Shown piece by piece: positions 22,496 through 34,400 of a DNA stretch of 64,000 nt. The stretch is from Scolanthus callimorphus (lineage: Eukaryota; Cnidaria; Anthozoa; Actiniaria; Edwardsiidae). The notes under the pieces are model-generated. The model had not been told where the DNA came from and did not search any database. It saw only the letters and a program-made list of their open reading frames with translations. A program made the position numbers and the translations under genes. Position 1 is the first letter of the stretch. Every line of letters starts with the position of its first letter. The stretch spans positions 310,001 to 374,000 of the forward strand of contig JAWWUD010000104.1 of the NCBI GenBank assembly GCA_033964015.1, in the 5' to 3' direction.

Positions 22496-25400
22496 CTATT
22501 TAATTTCCCCTTCCCTGGATGCTGTATCGGTTTTTTCTTGCTTGCACTCTGCATAGGATGCGTTGATTCGGTTTAGATGCTTTAGTTCTTGATACGTGTT
22601 GTGGTGCTGTCGTGGCAAAGTACTTCGAAACTGATTCCTGGAGGTATTTGTATGTCTAGCAGCATGCGACCCGTGCAGCGCCCTTTGGTACCCAGGGCTT
22701 GATATCGGATAAGGTGGTTTGATAAATGTCTGGTGGGTATCAGGGTATGGGCTACAGGGTGTTGAACACACGGGAAGCTGACATTGCGCAGATACCCCAG
22801 GCATTGATAGGCACTGTTGCACATTTGGATATTGACACTCTGAAAAATTACAGAAAACGGTCATTGATTTTCTTACCTGATATTTTCTAACCTGGTTCTT
22901 GCTCCATTATATGCAGCTTACAGATATTCAGCAAATGCTTAGAGCTTGTTATACTTGCCCCACAACTATTTCTGAATAATGGTATGTGCTTTTATACTTC
23001 AAGCTGAGAACATTGTTGGTACAGTCGGATAGGGCCGAGAATCTGGACATTTTACTTATAATAGTTATACTTTTATAGATGATATATTTTCTCTTTTCAC
23101 GGCTTTTTTTGTAAAACAGCGTAAGCTGAAAAAACTACCGTGCTAAAATAAAATCATCTATCTATCTAAACGGAAATCGTTCGTCACCAGAATGTCCGTG
23201 GGTTTTCTAAAATGTGGCCTTGAAAGCTCGTGAATTTCATCTGTGATTCGTACGAACCCTGACTTTGTTGATGAGTCCTATTTGCCATTAAGAAAATCTC
23301 CGAAGGAGCTATTGAAGCAGCAATTGAAGGGCGCGTTAACAGCGATACGTGAAACAGTAGATCATGATCACAAAGTTTCTTTGAGGGGATTCTACCACAC
23401 AGTATTTACTGGTACCCTTACTTGCTATCATGTTTGCGGAGTCTCCCCAAGCTGATTTGAGTCTTCCGAGGTGGTGCCCAGTACAAGAGAACTTCATGTC
23501 CAAATTCATCAGCGGGCTTGTGGACAACGGGGACAACCTGAAAGGGAAAGTGATTGGCGGACAATAATCAAAGACCATAACCAATATCGCTACCATCATC
23601 GTCTTGGGAGATTAACATCCATCATAATTGTCATCACCAGCATTACCATTGCCATTGGGAGGTCGCAAAGAACTGCCACTTTCCGGTTGAGGATCTCAGT
23701 TTCAGCTACCCGCTGTTCCTACCCCCATTGGAATTCCAGTGATTTTGACCAACCTGGAATTTATGTTTACCCACCCTGGAACTCCATAAGTTAGGAAATG
23801 CTGTGTTGTAGTCGGGTACCCACCCTGGAAATCCGGGCTACTCTAGGACCACCAGAGGTCCTCAACCGGGGGTGCGGTTTATTCAACTGCACCCCCTGGA
23901 ATTCCAAATGTCCTCAACAGGGGGTGCGGTTTTTTTCAACAGCCTACCCTGGAATTGCAGAGGTCCGCAACAGGGGGTGCGGTTTTTTAAACTGCCCACC
24001 CTGGAATTCCAGAGGTCCTCAACAGGGGATGCGGTTTTTTCAACTGCCCACCCTGGAATTCCAAATGTCCTCAACAGGGGATGCGGTTTTTTCAACTGCC
24101 CACCCTGGAATTCCAAATGTCCTCAACAGGGGATGCGGTTTTTTTAACAGCCCACCCTGGAATTGCAGAGGTCCGCAACAGGGGGTTCAGTTTTTTCAAC
24201 TGTCCACCCTGGTATTCCAAATGTCCTCAACAGGGGATGCGGTTTTTTCAACTGCCCACCCTGGAATTCCAGATGTCCTCAACAGGGGGTGCATTCACCA
24301 TCTTCATCATTAAAGAGTGGTGAAGAAGATCATTTCCATGGTGATGAATTTAGTTTACCGTGTATAAATAAATTAATAACCATCAAAATCATCTACACCA
24401 CCCCACCATCAGCAAAACAATCATCAACACCAACATCGTCTTCAATACCTTTGCCGTCATCACCATCCTACTAATCGGGACGTTTATCGTTGAGCATTTT
24501 TAAAGGAGCATTTGTATAGGAGTTAGGAAGTTCATTGGCCTCTAGAAATCCATTTACAAGGACATTTCTGTTGTTATTTGGCTTCCTCCTGCTCATGGAA
24601 TTGCGCATTTCGTGTATATTCAACATTTTTGTTCTGTTGTGCATTTTGGCTTCTGCGCCTTTTGTGTTTTAAGGGCGGCCGCGGGGATCAGTCCCCTAGT
24701 GTGAACGGTGTAAGGGACACATCCCCGAAACAAGTCCCACGTACCGTACACACTACGGGAGAATTCGCGGTTTGATTTGATTCGTAGAACTTACCCCTGG
24801 GACATAATTTAGTCCCCGCGACTGAAATTTCAACGCAACATCATTGTATACTAATATTCATATATTAACAATTTAACAAGTGTTTCCACTCACCCTGGAT
24901 TTGGAAAGGAGACACCTTTGTAGCAGGAATATCCATCGTAGACACCATTTATCTAAAATGGGAAATTTCATATTTATATGAATGAAGGAGAACTATAGCC
25001 TTGTTCATTACGCTAAAAACAAATTGACTGAACCGTGTGCCTCCTGGAAATCCTGGAATAGTCCTGGATTTTCATTTCCTTCCTGGAAAGTCCTGCAATT
25101 TTAAGTAAAATCCTGGAAAAATGTTTCAACTCAAATGTGGTTGAATCAGTCAGTTTCGTGAATCTGATTTGGGGCTGCAAATTTTGACAATCTCCAACGT
25201 TTTAGTTATTATTTTGTTATTTATTTATTTTATTTTTTTTTGGGAGGGGGATTTTCATTTCCTTCCTGGAAAGTCCTGCAATTTTAAGGAAAATCCTGGA
25301 AAAACATTTCAAACCAAATGTGGATGAATCAGTCAGTTTCGTGAATCTGATTTTGGGCTTCAAATTTTGACATTCTCCAACCTTTTAGTTATTATTTTGT

Positions 25401-28400
25401 TATTTATTTATTTTTTTTTTTTGGGGGGGGGGGATTTCTACCCAATAAGAACTCCAGGAAAAGTAACTAAAGACTTCCTGTAAATCCTGGTGATTTTTGT
25501 CATTCAGAAAGCGCACGAACCCTTGGTAAAAGTTCCAAAATGCCGCTGTAACCTCTGATTGCACACTTATCATGTTAATTTAGAATCTAGGCTGCTCTTT
25601 CAGATAGCCATCCTTACCCAATCGATGATCGGTTGTGGGCAAACTGGTTTAACTGGTTGTGGCATCCTTACGCTTATCAGATACTCTGAGCCTGGTAAAG
25701 AAATGAAAACAAAGTTTCAACTGCTAGGACCAGCACTAGGCAGAATACTTATTTGATACTCTGAATGGAATGCAAATGTAGCGGTTTCTGTAAACTTCAT
25801 CGGTTGCCCTTTTAAATAAAGCCGTAAATTTGGCATTAAGGTTTAGTTGTCATTTTTCAGAAATTATTGCTTATTCTGAATGAAGTATGGATATGTTGAA
25901 ATAACTTCGCGCGGAGGGGGTTCAGTATTGCGACAAGAAACGTTCTTTTCTGCTTCAATAAATTTGCATGAGCAGCTTTCTAAACTTGGAGTCTTCAGAT
26001 TTTTCTTGACTCATTACGCTTCTGTGATTAGTTCCCGGTGGTGATCTCCATCTTTGGAGATGGCATGTGATTATTGATTGGCATTCATGGCACAAAGAAA
26101 AGTGTGGCTTTCCAATCTTGCTCACTGCTCTTCGTGGTAAAAACCAAGAACCTTAGTAACGAATGATTATTTTGGAATAAGGAAAGACTTTTCCTAGACG
26201 TATATAGATCACTTACACATTGGGTAAGGCGATGTTGTTGCTGACGCTGGAACACGTCTAGTTGAAGTTCCTGACACAGATGGGGGTACTGTCGGCATTG
26301 TTGTTCTGTTTGTCAGTCTTGTCGGTTGTACTGGAAATTGTTTCGGTCTCGTTGGCCAATTTAATGGTCTGGTCGGTCTATTTGTCGGTCTGGTTGGCAT
26401 TTTTGTCGCTCTGGTTCGTCTATTTGTCGGTCCTGTTCCTCTATTTGTCGCTCCTGTTGCTTTATTTGTTGGTCTGGTTGCCCTATTTGTCGGTCTCGTT
26501 GGCCAATGTTTTGGTCTGGTCGGCCAATGTTTTGGTCTGGTTGGCCTATTTTTCTTTCTGGTTGGCCATTTTTTTTGTCTGGTTGGCCTATTTTTCTTTC
26601 TGGTCGGCCAATGTTTTGGTCTGGTTGGCCTATTTTTCTTTCTGGTCGGCCAATGTTTTGGTCTGGTTGGCCTATTTTTCTTTCTGGTGGGCCAATGTTT
26701 TGGTCTGGTTGGCCTATTTTTCTTTCTGGTGGGCCAATGTTTTGGTCTGGTTGGCCTATTTGTCTTTCTGGTGGCCAATGTTTTGGTCTGGTTGGCCTAT
26801 TTTTCTTCCTGGTTGGCCAATGTTTTTGTCTGGTTGGCCTATTTTTCGGTCTGTTTGGCCAATGTTTTGGTCTGGTTGGCCTATTTGTTGGTCTGGTTGG
26901 CCTATTCGTTGCTATGGGCGGCCTATTGGATGGTTTGGTTAGCCTATTGGATGTTGTTGTTGGTCTATTTGTTGGTATGGTTGGATTATGTTTCGGTTTG
27001 TTTGGCGTGGCGATTGTTGGTTTGGTTGGTCTGTTTCTCGGTCTGGTTGGACTTTTTGTCGGCCTCTTGTTCGATCTTGTTGGCCTATTTTTCGGTTTGG
27101 TTGGCCTATTACTTGGTCCGGTTGTCCTATTCTTTGCTCTGGTTGGTCTATTTCGCGGGTTGTTTGGCCGATTTGTTGGTCTGGGTGGCCAATTTGTAGG
27201 TCTGGTGGGTCTACTTGAAGGTCTGAATGCACTTGTGGGCCTATTGTTCAGTTTTGTTGGTAAAAACTTCTCCTTGGTTGGCCAATTTGTTGGTCCGGTT
27301 GGCCAGCTTTTCTGTTTTGCTGTCGGTCTGGGATCGTTTGTTTTCGGTTTTGTTGGCGGTCTGGGTTGTTTGTTTTTCGGTTTTGTTGGCGGTCTGGTTT
27401 GTCTGTTTTTTCGGTTTGGTTGGTCTATTTGTCGATCTGTTTAGCCAGTTTGTCGGACGTGTTGGCCAATTTGTCGATCTGGTTGGCCAATTTGACGGAC
27501 CTGTTGGCCTATTTGTTGGCTTGGTTGACCTATTAGTCGGTCTTTTACGTATTTTTCTGGAAAATGTAGGTGGCGTCGGCCTTGGCCTTTGTATCGGTCG
27601 TCTTGTCCTTGGCCATGGTCTAGTCGGTCGTGGTTCCTCGCAGTCCCCATCACCGTCGGAAATATCTGTCAAATAAACATCATGCAGGCTAATTAAACTA
27701 GGTTTAGAGCGGATTTCACATGACTGTCAAGACTTGTTATGTAATTGCGATTGCTTTGCGTTCTCATTGGCTACTCATTTTTCTCAGCCAATCAAATTGT
27801 GTAGTAAATACAATTGTGTAATTACTTAGTAATTGGTTCAGCTTGCAATTGGCTGAGAAAAAAGCCATTTAGGAGCAAGTCGTGATTTTTCTCGATTCTG
27901 ATTGGCTAGTGATTGCTCAATTGCAATTGTACTATATCCTCACTGCATACTATTGTTCGCATCGCAATAGAAGCTAAGGTATGGGGTGATCTGCGAGTGC
28001 GGAACAAGTAATATGCAGCGAGGCCTGGAACACGCGCTGGTCAACCGCCGACGGGGGATGGGGGGTGGGAAAAACGTCTGAACACTTCAACTGAGCGGCT
28101 GAACGGACTGAATTAATTATTCCTGAGCGTGTTCTTATACGAAGCTCTCATTAGTATGCAGTGAGAATAGTACTATATCCTCACTGCATACTATTGTTCG
28201 CATCGCAATAGAAGCTAAGGTATGGGGTGATCTGCTCGTGCCGCTCCACAAAATATTATAGTACGACCATCTATAGGCTCGGTTTCCAGCCGTGGCGGGG
28301 TTGATGAAACCTTGATAAAGGCTCCGCAAAACCATCACGGCTGGAAACCGAACCTAGGGGCTAGGCCATCTACCGATGGCAGGCTAAAATCACCACACCC

Positions 28401-31400
28401 ATCTCATCTCTCTTTCATAACTAAACCCCGAAACTCAGAAATCCCAATCTCTTCTCCCAATCCTCAGAAAATCCAAATCTCCTGAACAATAATAATAATT
28501 GAACCACGTAACAACACCTAGGGCGTGAGGCTCGTTAAAACGCGTACGTGAACTAAATAGTACAATTGAAAGAAAAGAAGTTTATGAAAAACCACATACA
28601 AGTATATACACGTACATATATATATACATATGAAGAGTAAAACGAGGAAGAAAACTACAACTTCTCACAGACTGGGTACAGGGTCGCTACTAAACGTGTA
28701 GAGTCAAACTGGGCATCATGGCCATGTTAGGGGGACGGCAGTAGCCCAACGAAGGGTTGGGATCCCTGTGTGATGGATATGAGTTGAACAACGCCCGTCC
28801 GGGCATAAGACTTGGTGGTTACAAACCCAACTGTGAATAGCCTAAAGTGTCTCCTAGATAAAAGACGGAAACGAACGCAAAAGAAACAGAAACACAGGGA
28901 ACCCAACCCTTCGATGAGCCAGGACGCAGACTATGTCTGTCAGGACCGTTGTTAAATGGTCCCCCCAACAACATCGAAGAGTTTGGATCCCAAGTGTTAT
29001 TTCCTGCGAATGAGAACCTTCAACGTGCCACGTTTTGTACACTGTTACCCCCCTGGAACCTTCCACGCACCACGTGCGGAGTCTGCGTACACACTGTTCC
29101 GAAACCTTCCACGCACTACGCGCGAAGTCTGCGTATGATAGATAAATAGATAACCTTCCACGCACTACGCGCGAAGTCTGCGTATGATAGATAAATAGAT
29201 AACCTTCCACGCACTACGCGCGAAGTCTGCGTATGATAGATAAATAGATAACCTTCCACGCACTACGCGCGGAGTCTGCGTATGATAGATAAAGAGATAA
29301 CCTTCCACGCACTACGCGCGGAGTCGGCGTATGATAGATAAATAGATAACCTTCCACGCACTACGCGCGAAGTCTGCGTATGATAGATAAATAGATAACC
29401 TTCCACGCACTACGCGCGGAGTCTGCGTATGATAGATAAATAGATAGCCTTCCACGCTCCGAGTGATAGCCTTCCACGCACCGAGTGCGGAGACTATGCA
29501 CACACAATATTAACCTTGTGATAAACACCTTTCACGCACCCCGAGTGCGGAGTCTTTGCGCACACAATATCACTTTTGTGATATTAACCTTCCACGCACC
29601 CCGAGTGCGGAGTCTATTTGCACACAATATTACCCTTGTGATAATAACCTTCCACGCACCCCGAGTGCGGAGTCTTTGCGCACACAATGTCACTTTTAGG
29701 ATAATAACCATACACGCACCCCTAGTGCGGAGTCTTTGCGCGCACAATCACTTTTGATAACCCTCCACGCACCCCGAGTGCGGAGTCTTTGCGCACACAA
29801 TATCACTTTTGTGATATTAACCTTCCACGCACCCCGAGTGCGGAGTCTTTGTGCACACAACATTACCCTTGTGATAATAACCTTCCACGCACACCGAGTG
29901 CGGAGTCTTTGCGCACACAATATCACTTATGATAATTACCTTCCACGCACCCCGAGTGCGGAGTCTTTGCGCAAACAATAGCACTTTTATGATAATAACC
30001 TTCCACGCACACCGAGTGCGGAGTCTTTGCGCACACAATATCACTTTTATGATATTAACCTTCCACGCACCCTGAGTGCGGAGTCTATGCGCACACAGTA
30101 TTACCCTTGTGATAATAACTTTCCACGCACACCGGGTGTGGAGTCATGCGCACACAATATTACCCTTGTGATAATCACCTTCCACACACCGATTGCCGCG
30201 GAGTCTATGCGCGCACAATATTACTGTGGTAATCACCTTCCCCGCACCGAGTGCGGAATCTAATGCACACATAAATAGTACCCCCGTGATAAAGAATCTA
30301 CCAATTATCCCATGCTTGTATACTACTAATGCTATGGAAAATAAATAAGTTACTATGGCCACCCAACGGAGAGGGAACAGAGACGGGAAAATTGACCTAG
30401 CTAGAAACGGTAACGGAAAACACAAAATTCCGGCAACGAGACAATGTCCCTGACGAAATAGCCACGGCATAACGTGGAACAACCACTTCCCAAAGCAACG
30501 AGTAACTGCGAGCGATATGTGTGAATACGGCAAGGGCATCTAAGAACACAAAGCACCCGTACAAAACCAAGAGGAAGAGACTAAAAATGTGACGAACTAG
30601 TACTAAGCATTAAATAAACCAAACCCCAAACGAGGCCTAAGAAACCACCCGAAGATAAAATTACCTATAGACTCCAGGGAAATTCTGGCCACTCCAGTGA
30701 TTTTTGCCAGTCACAACCCATTCCTGCAACTTGTAAATTCCACGAGGCCCTTGATAGAAACCGTTCGCGGTATAACAAACCTTATGCAATAACAGCAGCG
30801 AAAACGCAATGAAGAAACCGAAATAGCTTCTATAACAACGCCAATAACATTCCAGATGAGTATAAAGCCACGAGAAGCGATTTTACAAACCAACAGGAAG
30901 GATATGGGAGGTGGAGGCGGTTGACCAAACTGAAGCCAGAGAAAACGTATGAACACTTCAACTGAGCGGCTGAACGGACTGAATTAATTATTCCTGAGCG
31001 TGTTCTTATACGAAGCTCTCATTAGTATGCAGTGAGAATAGTTTTCACAAAAGTCATGTGAAAACTGCTCTACTGTGTGGAAGGAGGAACAAAATACACA
31101 TGTCTACAGGGCCGCACTCAGGGAGGGGCAGTTGTCTGCAGAGAATCGAGATGAAAAGCCACATATCGAGCTGTCAAAGATAAATGAAATTGAGTAAACA
31201 ATAAAAATAAACATTGTAAAAAATGTTGATTTGTACGAGCTTCCGATCGCTACTTTCGTCGAGTGTGCCGGGTTGCCTTTATCCGATCAATGGCGGCACC
31301 CGTGTCTTTACTGCTGGAGATGAAGGATTGTCTTGGCAACTGAGGGGCGTGGAGGGATCGAAATCGAAAAAACATTTTAAGGAGTCTCTATAATGAGCCT

Positions 31401-34400
31401 CAAAATTACGACCAGTAAAGGGTCTTACGTTTTCAGGTAATGAAATGCAATGACAAAATATCCGTTATGTCTGACTGGGGTCAGTCCACATAGAAAATCA
31501 TTTAAGGCCTTGTGTGGTCTTCCTTACGTTTAATGCCATAATTTTGAAATAAGCAAAATTCGTTGGCAAACAAATACAGTTACGCGCAAGGGAGTGTACG
31601 CTAGTCCGTAGATTTGTTTCTAAGTGTTTGCTTGACTTTGTTGGTTGCAGTACCATGGTGAAAAACGCAGTTTTCGAACTCACCTCACAGCTATCCGCAG
31701 AACCTGCTCTGGATATAAATGTCAGGATAGCGACGACGACCGCGAACCCCGAGAGTTCTCGCGTTTAAAATGTCTTCAATCACATGTCAGCAGGCAAGAT
31801 GAAAATATAGTAAAGGAATTTAAAGAACGTTACCGTCTGTAATTTCGTAAACAAAGATGGCCTGTTCTTCTCTTTTGCTGATGTCATCATCTTTACAGCA
31901 ATCTTCTTTGCTTGCGCTTGAGTGTGATTCTTCATCTCGGTTGTTGCTCGACCAAGTGATATCGTCTGTCCCCGTCATACACTCCCCTGACGAGAAAATT
32001 TAAGCTTAATCCTAATGACCAATCAAGACATCGTATACAAACGCAAGCCAAATGCGCGCTCGTATTCTGTCAGTTTCGGATAAACTGGTTATCAATCTCG
32101 TACGTATCCAGAGCCCGTCATCTTTTGGCCAGCGGCAAGATTCAGAGCTCTTGGGGATGCAAATTTGTGTGCATGCGTGGTAGATTGAGTATCATGATCT
32201 CGCCTTTAAAACACACAAAACTTCATAAAATGCGAGAAAAATCCCCGAACACCAATAAACAGTTAAAAAACTATAAAGATCTACAGCGGTTTATGGCAAA
32301 ATAGGGCAAAAAAATTCTTATTGATTATCCAGAGCTCTGAATTTTGCCGCTGGCCAAAAGATGACGGGCACTGGGTACGGGATTGACTGGTTATAGAAAA
32401 AATGGGCTTACGGTGTACATCTTGCCACCAAATTCAGATCATGTGATGATTCCTTTGGGTGGATCTTTTGTTAGTTCTGCACATACGCTCGTGCACTCGG
32501 TCGAGTGGCAAAAATCGCGACAATTGTAACCACCCAAAAGATTAAAAACATCATCTGAATTGTGTGGCAACAAGATGTAAACAGTGCGTTAGCCGATATA
32601 TTTCTTTAACTTAGAAAAGAGGCAGCATGACGCAAAGTACATAACAAAGCCAATTAAAGAGGATCATACGGAAATCATCGGACAAAAAGAAATTTTACAA
32701 GAAATTCAAGGTTTTTATGAACAACTTTATAGTTCCTCCTCTGAGAGTGACCCCTATTCCTCCGATCACCGAAACCTGATAATGAGAGGACATTATGCGA
32801 AGGGAAACTGTCAAAAAAAGAATGTCTGAGGATACTCAAAACATTTGCCAAAAACAAATCGCCTGGTTCTGACGGCCTGACCGTGGAATTTTTCCTTATT
32901 TTTTGGAAACAACTGGAAGAGGAATTTGTTAGTTGTTTTAATGAGGCGTTCCAAAAGAACGAGCTCTCTATCTCACAAAAAGAGGAGTCATCACCTTAAT
33001 ACCAAAGAAAACAAATAATAGATTTTCCCTGAAAAATTGGAGGCCGATCACACTTCTAAATGTTGACTACAAATAGCTTCCAAAGCGATAGCGTCGCGAA
33101 TTGCAAAGCTTCTGCCAGATATCATTCACCCTGATCAAACAGGCTATGTCAAAACCGATATATAGGGCAAAATGTGCGCATGATCTTTGATATAATGGAA
33201 TCGACATTAACGCAAAACATTCCAGGGATAGCCCTTTTTTTAGATTTCCAGAAAGCTTTTGATTGTCTAGAATGGGATTTCATAAGAGCAACACTCGAAA
33301 CTTTAATTTTGGCCCGGATCTAATAAGATGGTTTGACACCTTTTATAACGGGATATCCAGCTGCGCCCTTAACAATGGATTCGCCACGCCTTTCTTTGAC
33401 CTGCATCGCGGGCTCAGACAAGGATGTCCGCTCAGCGGCACTCTTTTTATCCTAGCAGCGGAGATTCTAGGAAACGCAATCCGGAAAAATGCAGAAATTA
33501 AAGGAGTAACTTTTAATGGTCATGAATTTAAGCTAAGTCAGTACGCGGACGACACCACAATTTTCGTGGCAGACCTGAAGCCGGCAGAACATCTTTTTTC
33601 GCTCCTGACACAATTCGAGGCATGCTCCGGTCTAAAAGTTAACGTGTCAAAATCAGAAGGACTTTGGCTAGGGGCAAACAAGGGCTGTAAAGAAAAACCT
33701 TTAGGCATCCGTTGGCCCCTCAGGTCTGTATATGCGCTCGGAATCCATTTTGCTTATGATAAGGCCACCCTTAAAAAAGGAAATTTAGACTCGAAGCTCG
33801 CAGCAATGAGGAAGCTTTTAGACGTTTGGAAAACGAGAAGTCTAACACTAGAAGGTAAAATAAATATCGTGAAAACGCTAGCGTTATCAAAACTGACATA
33901 TGTAGCCTCTCTAATCCCAATAGAACAAGAATTTATAAATCAAGTAAATCAGTTGATCTGGTCCTTCATTTGGAATGGGAAGCCGCCGAAAATAAAATCG
34001 CGGACAATGATAGGGAAAAAGCAAAATGGAGGCCTCAACATGCCGACTTCGAGGTAGTCAATAAAGCCATTAAAGCGAGCTGGGTTAGAAGATTGTGTTC
34101 AGAAGTGGAAGAGCAGGCAGAGAGTTGGAAAGCCATTCCGTTTCCTGTTTAAACATGTGGGCGGAGCGTTCCTCTTCGACTGCAATTTCGACATAGCAAC
34201 TCTGCCTCTTAATCCTAATTTGCCACACTTTTATAGAGAGGTAATAAAAGCCGATTTGGTATTGCTTCCCTGGGGCCTCCTTGGCAGCCAATAAAGTGGT
34301 TTTCTTGGGCAGTCAGTCAGTCAGTCAGTCAGATAGCAAGAAACTAAGCAGCTGAATGACGTTCTTAGCAGCCAATCAGAATCGATGAAAATCATAGTTT

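Noticed and set aside
22496..22864. Two overlapping minus-strand frames at the end of gene A
   Set aside because: Only the frame with CQYPNVQQC is conserved in gene B; the other (22582-22824) is a shadow.
23798..24323. Plus-strand frames of 80-171 aa with repeated CPPWNS / FQMSSTG units
   Set aside because: Read-through of a 53-bp minisatellite in an intron; all three frames show it, as expected from a repeat length not divisible by three.
26262..27444. Long plus-strand open frames (up to 312 aa, repeated hydrophobic FWSGWPIFLSG-like units) that look like a membrane protein
   Set aside because: They are the antisense reading of the Thr-Pro-Arg repeat exon of gene A. The minus strand has proper splice sites and a paralogue in gene B; the plus frames have neither.
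29100..30262. CRISPR-like array: regularly spaced repeats with variable parts
   Set aside because: Units are contiguous diverged tandem repeats without unique spacers, inside a eukaryotic intron and a transposon.
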